Source: Dimorphilus gyrociliatus (lineage: Eukaryota; Annelida; Polychaeta; Dinophilidae). Taken from it: a stretch of DNA of 64,000 nucleotides. Each line of letters opens with the position of its first letter. The stretch's first letter is position 1. Shown in pieces: positions 22,101-34,700 of this stretch. The position numbers and the translations under genes were made by a program. Under the pieces are notes generated by a model. It was not told the origin of the DNA. It saw only the letters and a list, made by a program, of their open reading frames with translations, and did no database searches. Location: contig CAJFCJ010000036.1 of NCBI GenBank assembly GCA_904063045.1, positions 1-64,000 of the forward strand, written 5' to 3'.

Positions 22101-24759
22101 ATTTTATAAATGTGATATGACAGCTGATTGTGAGAATTTAGATGATGAGAATAATTGTAAATTAATAAAAAATTTAAGGGATTCTGCTAATTATTCTTGT
22201 TTGATAAAATACAATTCTGCTAATCATTTTCTCACAAAAACACATTCCCCTTTTGATGGTTTGAAATCATGTCCTATTGAAAATACTTGCAAATGTGGAC
22301 AGTTGAAATGTAGAAAATATCATTACTGTGTTGAAATTGCACAAATTTGTGATGGTATTTGGCATTGTTTAGAAGGAGATGATGAAATATCTTGCAGTAA
22401 AAGATCTTTATTATAAAAAGAATGATAATACATTTATTTTTACAAAATAGATGAATTTAAACCTCAAGGATTTTTCAAGTGCAATCATCAAACTAAATTT
22501 CTACTTTTATCTCAAGTTTGCGATGGTATACTGGATTGTTTAACTGGTTGTGATGAAATTCTCTGTGAAAAAATTCAATGTCCTATTTCATGTAAATGTG
22601 AAACCCCAATTCAGATTGAATGCACTGATACAACACCAAAAAGTCTTCACCAAGTAAAACATTTAAAAATTCAAAATCCAATTGAAATTTTAGAAGAACA
22701 ACAAAGAAATAAAAGTATAAATTATAAATTGACAATTTTAAATTTAACATCCGGAAATTTAAATTTACAAAATACTTTATTAAAGAATTTTCAAAATTTA
22801 AAAATAGTTGATCTAAGTAGAAATAAGTTTAGTAGCTTCTCTTCAAATATATTTGGCAATTCATTAAATTTACATTATTTGGATTTAAATTGGAATTTTA
22901 TTAAGAAAATTTCTAGTTTGTCATTTAAAAATTTAAAAAATTTATTCTATTTAAAAATATCTTACAATGGTTTAAAAATATTAAAAAAGCATTCTTTCAA
23001 ATACAATCAATTACTATTTCATTTGGAATTAGTTGGAAATGAAATTGAATGGATAGAATATGATATTTTCTCATTTTCCAATAGTCTAGAAACAATGTCA
23101 ATATTTATGAAAAAATATTATTTACATAGATTGAAAAGAGATATTTTAAAAAATTTAAAAAATTTAAAATATTTACAAACAAGCCATAAACAATTTTGTA
23201 ATTATGCAAACAGTTTTAGTAGATTAGAAAGTTGTATTTGGAAATATTCAATAAGAGATTTTAATAGAAATAATATATTATTAACCATTATAAAATATCT
23301 TATATCAATAATATGCTTTCTCTCAATTACATTTCTAATTTTACATTTGTTTACAATTTTTAAATGTAAACATTTAAGAAAACACCAAATTATTTTAAAT
23401 ATTTGTCGTATCGTTACCGATTTTTTAATATTGTTACATTTAATAATTTCAACTTATTTAATTGATTTTGAAAATGGAGATGTTGGTAAATATTATGACT
23501 TGTGGATAAAATCAAAAATATGTGTCTTTTCTCATTTTTTAATCAATTTTTCAATATTATTTATATATTCTATCAATTTTCAAATATATATTTTGGAAGT
23601 TGTGTCTATAAATAGAAATATTCCAAAAAGTTTCTTTCAATTATCAATTACCTTACCATTTCTACCTTTCTTATTATCTATGATAATCAGTTTGGTGTTA
23701 TTACTACTTTTTGAGGTAAATATACCTTATGATATGAATATTATGTGCAAATTCTTTTAAAAAAATAGACTAGTTTCATAAACAATTACTATGAATGTTC
23801 AGTATTGTTTTTAACATATAGAAAAAATTTATCAATATATATCTACGCTACTTTGTCATTACTTGTCATTTTCTTACCAGTTTTCTTTACAAGTTTCCTA
23901 TTAATCGTTAAAACATTTAAAAAGTTGAAAACTACACAAAACGAAAGGATAATTATTTATCAGCCAATTGTGTTATTTTTCAATTTTCTATCATCACAAA
24001 TCTTTGGTAAACAATGGAAAAATAAAAAAAAAATTGAAATTTACCAAAAAAATGTCTATTTGTAGATGAAATTTTTGCAGAAGATAAATTAATTGAAATT
24101 AGATATATTAAAGTTTTAATATTTACAATTGCTTTATTCAACTTTACACATTTTTTTAAATTTCAAGAAATTAAATTATTTTATTATCAATATATGGAAT
24201 CTTATAAGTAAAGTATTTTTCTTTATTTTCTTCATTTACAATATATACTTTTTATAGAAAGGAATGTGAAATGTCTATATATAAAGAGCAAATTTTTCCT
24301 GGTATGAATCAACATACACACCTTTCTCTCTCTCTCTTTTGCATCTATTTAAATATTCTATTAATATTTACAGTGATAAATGGCTACCTTCATTGTATTT
24401 CTTGGGAAGAACAACTTCAATTCTCAGTTAACAACCTTTGTAAAAATCTTTTCCTACTGAAAGAAACAATTAAGAAAATTACTGATTTTATCATTTTTAT
24501 CAATGAAAGAAATATTTCCTTGAATGGTGATATGATTAATATCTTTGATATTAAATCTGTATGATACACACCAATATTGTTTGGGATGAAAAATTAAGAT
24601 AAAATACAAATTTTTCTTTTCCTTATTCAGGGTTATTCTAGAAATCTTTTGAAATATGTTTGTATCAATGATAAGAGAAAATGTAATGTAATTGATATAG
24701 GCCTACTAGCAAAAACCCTACTACAAAAATATCATACTATGAATTCTATCAGAAAATAA
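19163..24759 (+). CDS. Gene C: SRCR-CTLD-LDLa-LRR-7TM receptor with kinase-like tail (7TM divergent)
   Basis: ATG 19163 starts a signal peptide (MKILINAIFFFKYVN). Domains in order: N-terminal Cys-rich SRCR (about 19245-19570, ending YCLQCFKVNKVC); two further SRCR-like domains (19690-20265); another SRCR (about 20388-20790) split by a 51-bp in-frame intron at 20508-20558; a C-type lectin domain (about 20851-21390, C-terminal FICN); at least five LDLa modules (21475-22585), e.g. KCNGNIDCFDKTDENNC; LRR N-cap (CPISCKCE, about 22580); about six LRRs with Cys cap (22690-23240); then 7TM (about 23270-24170, introns after 23713 and about 24008). A tail at 24382-24759 resembles a protein-kinase C-lobe (FINERNISLNGDMINIF). 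LDLa-LRR-7TM is the GRL101/relaxin-receptor (LGR type C) plan. TM3 lacks DRY and TM7 lacks NPxxY, so signalling may be altered. Some exon borders are approximate. Confidence 0.7.
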
Positions 24760-25011
24760 TGAAATATGGAACTATTTCAATAAATATAAAGTTTTACACT
24801 AAATATGGCCAATTTTGTTCAATTTAATTAGGTCATTATTATACTATTAAGTTAGATTTGTTAGTTTACTATAAAGAACAATTATATTTTTTTAATAACA
24901 TGCCGAAAATTTAAAAATTGAGTGGAAACTGGTATAAAGAGAATAAGATAGACCATTAGCAACAGTTGGGTTTATTTCTCAGGGTGATATTTAAAAAGAT
25001 TAGATAAAATT

Positions 25012-25078
25012 AAGGGCTAGGTTAGGGTTAGGGTAAAACCATAGATTTTTGTAGCTGTTTTCTGCCGCAACCGAATTA
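25012..25078. mobile_element. MITE fragment (right end)
   Basis: Matches the right end of the 9683-9875 element: a ...GGTTAGGGTTAGGGTAAAA word, then the degraded inverted repeat TTTTTGTAGCTGTTTTCTG. It lies just upstream of gene D. Confidence 0.6.
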
Positions 25079-25230
25079 TATACTGTTACAATTTTCATTA
25101 CATTTGCAAAAAAAATATAATCAAATTTGTCACGTGACAAATTTATTTTATTGACAAAGGCAATATTTTGATTGTAATGAAATGTTTATGATAAACTAGT
25201 TTTCACTATCTTTAGGTGTAACAACTGAAA

Positions 25231-28200
25231 ATGAAAATTATTCAACTGAATGTTAATCTTATATTAAAGATAGTCATCTTTTCATTTTTCAAGTTTCATA
25301 GATGTAACAGTCAAGCAAAGGTAGTAAGATTTTGTCATTTTTGAAATATTTATCCATTTTACATATTTTTTTTTCAAGATTGTAATTAGTAATTTCTTTC
25401 TGAAATATTTAAATATTCACAATAGAACATGTTCAATGACTCATTGTTATGGTACATTATACATAGAAAATAGACAAATCTACAATACAATATCAATTGA
25501 GTCAAGGAAATTTTTGAATATTTTCTGCAAAAAAGCAGGATATGAAAATATCGATGTCGATGCATTTGTCTTTAAAACAAGCAATTCTAACAATGATTAT
25601 AATCCACATAATTTTCATTATGACGTAAATGAAGATAAGGTTTATGAGATGGTAGATTATCCTAAAATATTTCTTCCTATGTATATTAAATGTCCTTTAA
25701 TGAATACAACATGTAAAAACGTTCTTTATTTATCAATTTGAATATTCAAAAGAAAAAACGCTTTTGCAGATTATTACACTGCTTTTGAACAGATATCTAA
25801 CTTGAGTAAATTTATTCCAGTATTTAAAAGATCCAACAACACTTCAAATCCTTATTGTCTACTTCATAAATCAATTGAAAAATGTGATAATATTTTAAAA
25901 TTTTCTAAAAGTTTCTTCCATAAAGATGTTATGAATATTTTTGATTTTAATAATGAAACATTGCCAATCTGTTCTAATGACTTTTGTAAATCTGTGAATA
26001 GGCCTACTAATCAGTTTAAATGGATTAGAAAATGGCCAAATTTTAACGTTTCCTATTACACAAAACCAACAGATAGCGAAATGCTTATTCTGGTTGAATA
26101 TTCAAAACATTCTAATAGATATATACCAGTTATTTTTCAATTTAAAGACAAAGACGTTTTCTATAATAATTTAATAACAGTTTGCAAACATTATTCAAAA
26201 CATTTTATAAAACTTTATCAAGGAGAGAAGACTTTTGAATATTCAAAATTTTGGTCTCTTGAACAAAGTGAAACAATTTCAAAAGTTTTAACTTGTTTAA
26301 ATGTTGAAGAAAACTTGAATGAATGTAGAAAAGTTGAAGAGCAATTTAGATATTATGATCATATGATGCTAAGTGTGAAATGTTTTGATAAACCATTGAA
26401 AGAGTTAAAGAATTCTTCAAGTAATTTCATTGACATTGAAAAACCATTATTTAAAATTCAAATTTGCTTTTCTTTTCTAAGATTTGAAGTTTAGATTAAA
26501 ATCTAATGATGATAACAATTTTCTCGAATCAACAATGTCAATTGGAAATTTGTCTAGTTTTACAGGAAGTTTACAAGTTAAATACGATGGTTATTGGTAT
26601 TATATTTCAAATTTTGATATTGGCCAACACGAATTGAATGTTATTTGTAAATATTTCAATTTTAATAGTGGAACAATTTATAAACAGGAAAAAAATAAAG
26701 AGGATAATGACATTTACATATTTTCAATCAAATGCTCAAAAACTGTTCATAAATTAAATGAATGCAAGATGGAAAACTTTATGGAACTTTGGTTAGATGA
26801 AATAGTTGGATTAAGGGTAGCTTGTTTCAAAAATTTTCATACATGTCAAAAATCAATTAAAGGAGCTACAAAAGTTTTGAATTATTTAAATAGTTGCTAT
26901 TATATTTATAAATTCAATAAAGTAATAAATTATAATGATGGACAACAATTATGCAAAGATAATGGACAGGAATTGATTGGTATATCAAGTCAAGATGAAT
27001 CAAGATTCATTGAAAATAGTCTAATATCTATTTATTTTAATTCTACTAAGAAAACAATGAAAAATTTACTTTCATTTAAAAGAATTTGGAAAATTCCAGT
27101 TGGTTAGTTTAAATTTTACTTTCTTTATAATCATTTTGTTTAATATTAATTAGATAACATTTCCTTACAAAAGGTTTTTCATCAACTACAACCGAAAATA
27201 ATTTTGGTTTGATAAGGAATACAGATAATATTTCTCATAATTTTGTCGGAATGTGGTCAATTCAATATGAATTAGGGCAACAGTAAACATCCAATTTACT
27301 TTGATGTTACAATACTACACCTAAAACCTAAGATAGCTCTCTCTCTCTCCCTCTCTCTCTCTCTTATAACTTAAATAGGCCAACAAACAATTTTCACTTA
27401 CACCTCAAATGTAAAAATATAATTGATTTGTGCGTCTCAATTCAACAGATGTTTATTAAAAAATTCCGAACCCAGAACTGAATGGTATGACGAACCTTGC
27501 ACATATCTAAAGAAATATTTGCACTTGAACTATTATGAATTATTGTCAATAGAATGCAAAAAAATGTTATTCAACTACATTGTTTGCGAAAAGAAAACGG
27601 GTAGCAAAATATTTTCAATTTTTTAAAAGAAAATTAATAAGAGAAGACTGTTACACTAGATTTTTTGGATTTAAGAAAAATTCATAAAGTAAATATCAAG
27701 AAAGTGGTAAAGTTACAACCAATTGTTCAAAGCCGAATTGAATTTTATATGAAAGACTCCAGACTATTTTTTTGTAAATTTTCAAAAGAATTTATAAGTT
27801 ACTATTACAAATGTGATGGAAATTTAGATTGCGCTGATGGTTCAGATGAAGGAAACTGCCCTTTTGATAAATTTTCATTATTTCAATGTGATGGAGTTAA
27901 AAGTATTAGTATTAATTTAATTTGTAATCATATGCAAGATTGTTTAGATGGAAGTGATGAACATAACTGCTGTAAATATCAATAAGATATACATATTATA
28001 TATTCATTATCATCATCATGATCACTCTTTCTTTTTCTTTCCATAGATTTTCCTCCTTGTAAACTTGGGTTTGTATATTGAAATAACGAGTCTTTAAAGG
28101 GACTTTTTTTTCTAAAAAACTACTCTCATTCCAGAGAGAAACAATGTGAAAATCAACAATGTTTACCCAAAGATCTATTTTGTGATACAAAGTTTGATTG

Positions 28201-31200
28201 TTATGATAAAAGTGATGAAAAATTTTGTACCAAATCTGATATTTTTGACAAAGGTATTTAAAAACTAAAGATATATTTTTTTTTATTTAAATATTGTAAA
28301 CTAAACAAAAGATAAAATTGATATATGTGGATCAAAATTAATTTCTAAAAAACAACTATGTGATTTTAAACCTGATTGCATTGGTATGAATGATGAAAAT
28401 TTACCAACATGCAATTGTAAAGTTAATTTTTTTAAAAGTTACTTATCTATTAAAATTTACAAAAACTGAAACTAGCTGAAGAAACTGATTGGGGAAAATC
28501 TAAATGTCATAGTATCTACAATTATGATAAATTTGGAATATCAGTATCTAAATTTCATAGTTTGTATATTTATTCTATTTTTATTCATATTTTCATTGCT
28601 TTTTTTTTTAAAAACAAATAATTAAAGGAGAATTTGAAAAATATTTTTTTGAAAGTAAAACTTATGGTATGTTTCATTCTGTTGTTTTAGGACTATTGAG
28701 TTTATTACAGATTTTAAATTATGTATTTTTTAAACATAACAACCAACTCTTATTAAAATCATTCAGGAATTGTCTGCCATTTATTCTATAGAGGAACTTA
28801 TATACTTCAATTCCCAAGCACAAATCCACCATTTAATATATATAAATCGTGTAACATGAGGAAAAGTTCTTGTTTATATGGATATTATAAATGCGCCGTT
28901 TATGAGTATTGTATATTAAGCGAAAGTATTTGTAATGGAAAAAGTGATTGTATCTTGGGTGATGATGAAATGAATTGTGGTATGTTTTAAAGTAATTCAA
29001 CGACCTTTTCTTTAAAAAAGATCCACTGTCATAGATGATTTACACTTGGAATATTTCTATAAATGCCATAATTCAATAGTTTTTATTCCTCTGCATTTAG
29101 CTCTTATTGAACGTTACAACAATAAATTTATAAACCCTGCAAGTAGAGCTTGCCCAGAGAATGAAAATTTACAATCATGGATGCTTAGATCACATGATCC
29201 CTGTCCAGAAAATTGTATCTGCAATTCCATGTTCTCTATTAACTGTACAAATGATTTTGAAATGATGGCAAAGAAAAACTTTTATTTTTTCAATGCCATA
29301 AAATTATACAATTTGAAAAATCCTTTAGAAAAATCATTGAAATATTTAACAAATAACACAAATTCCAAACTATTTAAACTGTTTATCTATAATTCAAACT
29401 ATTCATTAGCAATCAACTTATCACAATACATAAATCTAAAATTTTTGCATATAGAAAATAATTTAATGTTTACAAAAATTATTAAATATACTTTTCATAA
29501 TTTCAAATATTTACTACATTTGAATTTAAGGAAAAATGAGATAGAAACAATTGATGAGAGATCATTCCATAACCTTCAATTCTTAATTTCTCTTGATTTA
29601 TCTTATAATAAATTCTCTTATCTTTCTAAAGATTTATTCAAATTTTCAAACAATTTGAAAATATTAATTATTGAGCATTTAACTTTGAAATATTTGAAGA
29701 CTAATTCATTTTTCTACTTGAAAAATCTTTATAGATTAGAGATGAATAAAACAAAAATCTCCTCACTAAATAATATAAAATCAAGTATTTTTAAATGGAA
29801 TTCAAATTTAAAAGTGCTAAGAAGTGATTTTAATACATTTTGCTGTTTTGCAAAAATGTTTAGAAAGATGACTCAGTGTCTACCAAAAGAGACAATCTAT
29901 TCATTTTGTGCAGAATTAATTTATTCATATACATTGAAAAGTTGGGTTTTATTGTTTGTTTCTTTTTTTAAAACATATTTACTACCAGTTTTTGTTTTTC
30001 CCTCTATTTTCTCTTCAATTAGTTATAGCTTATATATTAGCAGCTTTTGGCCTATTTAATAATTTTCTATCAATTATTATTCAAATTGTTAAGTTTAAAA
30101 GGCGATCTATGCTGTTCTATCTAATGTTGACATTATCCGATTTCTCATGTAATCTTTATCTGTTGGCAATTTGTATTGTGGATAGGATTTATGGGGAAAA
30201 CTATCAGGAAAACGACTATTACTGGCGGCATAGTAAATTCTGCTTTGTCTTGGGCTTAGTTAGTAGTTCTTCCTGTTTAATATCAATTTTTAGTTTGGTA
30301 TTAATAACTTTTGAAAAGTTTGCTGCAATAAAACAATATGATAAATTTTTGCATTTAAATTACTTATCCATATCTCTTGTAATAGGATTGATATTTGTAT
30401 TTTCAATTGGATTATCCGCCTTCCAATACTTGTATTTTGACGTAAATAGAAATTATTTGAATACCTGATAAATATCCCTAATGAAATATATATATTTTTA
30501 AAGGATTTTTCAGCTAGATATCCATTATGTTTCTCTCTTCATATTACAAATGAGAAAAAAATTGGTTGGATATCGGCCATATGCCTATTTTCAATATTAC
30601 CAACACTAGCTGTCTTTGTAATTCTTATCTTATATATTTTAATTTTTAAACAAGTTATTATATCTAGTAAAATATTATCCTATAATCAAATTACTGAAAG
30701 AATTAGGCAAATGTTTGCAAATGCATTTTTAATAGTTACAACAAACATTTTAACATGGATACCTATTCTTTTAATTAGTAAGAATTTTGCAGTTGTTCTT
30801 GTAGCAATTTTCTCATTTTTTTTAAACTAGGTATCATGGCTGCCTTTGGCAAAAGTCCATTAATAAAAGAAACTTATCAATGGATAATTATCATTATTAT
30901 TCCATTGAATTCATCGTTAAATCCGTTATTTCAAAATTGGTCAAATATACGTCGGCTATGGAGTAAGAGTAAGGCAGTTAAAAGGTTCTTTTTGTAAATG
31001 TAAATTTTCAATTTAAAATCTCGTTTTTTCTCGTTTGTTTAATCAGGCAAAAAATTCAAAAGGAAATGTTAATAACCAGCCGTCTAAGAGGTAAAATATT
31101 GTCACTAGAAATTTGGATCAGGTCTATCCAGTTTTAGTAAAATATAGATATTTAATTGCTACAGTTAAAGATCTATTTGAAAATGCCGCCAAATATGGTC

Positions 31201-31604
31201 TGTTTTTTAAAACTGGTAGAAAACAATACGAAAACTATCAAAACTCTTTAATCAATCATAAAATGATGAATAATTTTTATATAATTTTGAAATTTTCAAG
31301 AAATATTATGTATACAATCAAAAAACTTCATAATTTACATATATCTTTTCATCAATTGAATTTAGAATCTTTAAGATATCAGGTTAGACGAACAAACAAA
31401 AATTGAATTTTCAAGGTTTTGAATTGAATATTTTAGAGAAACGGCGAAAAAATATCATTTGTGATTTATATAAATCCCAAAGAGTTTTTATTAACTTTTC
31501 ACGAGATTAAATATAAAGAAGACATTGAAATTGTTGTCAAATTAATAAAAAACTATGTAAATAGACTATTAAAGTCATCTTTTGACTGGAACTTAAGAAT
31601 ATAA
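25231..31604 (+). CDS. Gene D: SRCR-CTLD-LDLa-LRR-7TM receptor with kinase-like tail
   Basis: ATG 25231 starts a signal peptide. Then: N-terminal SRCR-like domain (about 25430-25720, CYGTLYI ... FCKKAGY); a second (25790-26390); a third, clearer SRCR (26530-26840, GSLQVKYDGYWY ... VICKYFNF); CTLD (26850-27600: NSCYYIYKF ... IVCEK); five or more LDLa (27770-28980), one perfect (YKCDGNLDCADGSDEGNC); LRR N-cap (CPENCICN, about 29200); LRRs (29280-29830); TM1-4 (30021-30440 after an intron that starts at about 29939); TM5-6 (30505-30779); TM7 (30832-30985, LNPLFQNW). The tail from about 31160 contains NHKMMNNFYIIL, HISFHQLNLESL and YKEDIEIVVKLI, positions equivalent to the alpha-E helix, catalytic loop and alpha-F helix of protein kinases but without HRD. 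GRL101-like receptor with an added lectin/scavenger ectodomain. Convergent with gene E. Confidence 0.72.
27335..27365. repeat. (CT)n microsatellite
   Basis: A nearly pure CT tract inside an intron of gene D, between two CTLD exons. Confidence 0.85.
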
Positions 31605-31771
31605 AAGCACAGACTCTCAATCTATGATGTTTGTGTTAATTTTGTTACGTCTTTTTCAAAATAAACAATAATAAAAAACGCACAAAGTTAAAGACAATTA
31701 AATTTTTTTATTAATTAATATTTTTAAAGGCTCGCAGTGAATAATCAATTAAACTTTACCATTTACAATAT

Positions 31772-34700
31772 TCATTTCTTGTGTCTAAAAAAGATTTCTC
31801 TTTGAAGGAATTTTCTTAAAACTAATCCAAAATCTTTAATATTTGATTGAAAATCTCTTTCAGTTTCATATATTATAAATTTACTTGAAATGAAATACTC
31901 TTCTTCCTGCAAAGTATAGATTTTTTTTAAAAAAACAAAAGTATTTGATTATAATTACAATAAAAAAAAATAATTCTTCATCTTTGACCAAATGAACAAC
32001 ATAAGAATTTTTATGACAATAGGCAATAGCTGATGCCAATGATTTCATCAATTTTTGTATACCTATCAAGTCAGATGGTTGTTTATTTTTATCCATTGAA
32101 AATTCTAATAAATTTAACAAGCAGTTTGGTAAAATAAAATTTCTAGCTGCATTATTCATAAATTCTAATTCTAGATAAAAACATGGAAAATTTGAACAGG
32201 AACAAAATCTCTAGCAAACGATATACTTTCTCTTTGGATTTGATTGTTAAAAAGAGCTAGACTTTTATTTCTGAAAAACGAAAATTTTAGCCTATAAAAA
32301 TAAAATGAGGTGAAGAACCTTTTTTGAATTTGTATCGTTTGAAATCTTTTATATTTATTAATGATTTCTGATACTGTATACAATATTGGATTTATAACAG
32401 AATTAACTGGTAGAAGAAAAATTACAATCCAATTATAAACTTCATTTGTCAATTTGACAGTTGTTAGAATTGAAGCAAAACCTATTTTGATATGAAAATT
32501 GATACAATAGAGAAAAAAAAACTTTGGAGAAGGGATTAAGAGATTAGAACCTAATATTGAAATTGGTATCCAACATAATAGATTTGTTGAAACAATAACA
32601 ATTGCGCTAACTTTAACTTTATTGAATTTATATAATTTCGCTCTATTTGTATGAATCATGATACTTTCTTTCAACTTGACAACCATTAGAATGTATAGGA
32701 TCAATGTAGAAATTGAGAATAACATCATCCATACACCATAGATTATAAAAGAGAATATCCAGCCAACTGACCTTTCGCTTCTTACGTAGACAGTAAAACA
32801 TATTGGCATTTGATTGTAATATCTCTATTTATGAATAGAGTTTTTGAATTTATGCAAATGATATCTCTTTTCAACTTACGTCAAAAACGAATAGTGGAAT
32901 TATTGACATTAATATAGATAATGCAACTATGCATATTGCAATTATTGTTGTATTTAATAATGAAAAGAAACGATTTACTGGATAGGCTATAATCAGATAT
33001 CTTTCAATTGTAATAAAGAAGAGACTCAATGTTGAAAGTGATACTGAAAAACTGGATACAGATCCAATAAAAGTACATAGAGCACTTTGTCGCCAATCAA
33101 TATCATTCTCCATATAAACACCTCTATATTTTCTATCAACCGAAGCAATTAACATTACGTAAAGTGATGTAAGCAAATCGGAAAGTGCTAAACAGCAATA
33201 AAACAGCATCGATGTCCTTGAAAAGTGAATAATCCTATAGATTAACGATGAAAAATTACCCAATAAACCAACAATACCAATAATCCATACTAAAATTTGA
33301 AGGTGTTTCGATACTAATAAATCATTACAGGTAGAAAAATTCGATTTTTCAGGTATGCATTTGACATTTTCACCAAATAATTTATTCAAGAGACAACAAA
33401 TTAAAAAGTAATCACTTTCCATAAAACTAAGCTTTTTCAACAATTGAATATTACTTTTAATACCTTTATATGGTAATTTTGAACCCTTAAAATTTATCCT
33501 ATTAACGCTCTTTAATGATTTAAATGCGTCATTTTCAATATCAAATATTTCACAGTTAATTATTGTTAGATCATTCAAGTTTTTCAAATGTTTAAACATT
33601 ACACTACTCAAGTGAAATATCATCATTTTTTCAATATGAATACTAATTAATTGAGAAGGGAACGATACTATTACTAATTCCGTTGTGCTCTTTTTATTCG
33701 TTATATTTTTTAATATTAATATTTGAAGTAGATTCATTTTTTGGATTTTTGAATTTAAATTTATATTTGAATTTGATATGTTAATTAGTATTAAATTTGG
33801 AAAACAATTCAAAATATTTTCTTCAATTACGCTGCTAAACGTTATAGATAGGATAAGAAAATTGTGAAAAATCTTCATATTTGAATTTTTCAAATAGACA
33901 TATTCAAAAATCAATTTTTTATAATAATCACTTTCATAACTACTCAACTCTATTATCGCTCTATCATCATTACCATTTAAATTTTTTTGACAAACTATTG
34001 TAAATTCTCTTTTTAAATGTATACAATTTTTTAAACTTCTACCAATTTTACAATTCATTTCATCACTTCCATCTTCGCAGTCGAGTATTCTATTACAAAC
34101 CTCAAATAATGATATATACACACCGCTTTTACATTTGAAATTCATTTTCAGCGTAAAATTGGCTGTTGGTGAGCGATAATTAGATATTTGTGTGTGTGTG
34201 TGTTATAAATTATGACTGAATTTTCTATTAAACATACCTGAACAGTTGTTTTCATCGTCACCCTTTTCACAATCCCAAATTCCATTACAAACTTTGGTTA
34301 ATTTAACGCATTTCTTACTCCAATAGCATTGATATTCTCCGTAATTACATTTCTTCCTTTTACACATTCCGTCTCTTTGGGGTGTTTTGAACAGAAAAAA
34401 TGGCGTTTTGCAAGAATATGTTTTACTATTTGTACATTCTGTAAAAAACGTTTCAAATAAAGCCAATTTTTCATAAGTGAATGGACGAAGAAATGTGAAA
34501 ACCTCTCTTCAACATTTCAGTACAAAAACTGTAAATACTTGAATCGAATCTTGAACATCTTGAATTGTCAAAACATTGCGTTTCGTTGCGATGGCATAAG
34601 CCATTACAATAGTAATCTTGACAATAGTCTGGAAATTATTTTAAAGAAAGTAGAGCAGAAGAAAAATTCAAATTTTCAAATTATTTTACCTTCACTCCAA

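Noticed and set aside
31890-31906. DFG motif of an active kinase in gene E (IKDFGLVLRKFL, near 31800-31840)
   Set aside because: Alignment with genes C and D places this segment at the alpha-F helix, not at the magnesium-binding DFG, so it is not evidence of catalysis.
32171-32180. Apparent frameshift in the tail of gene E
   Set aside because: A 56-bp GT-AG intron ending here joins the frames correctly, so no lesion is needed.
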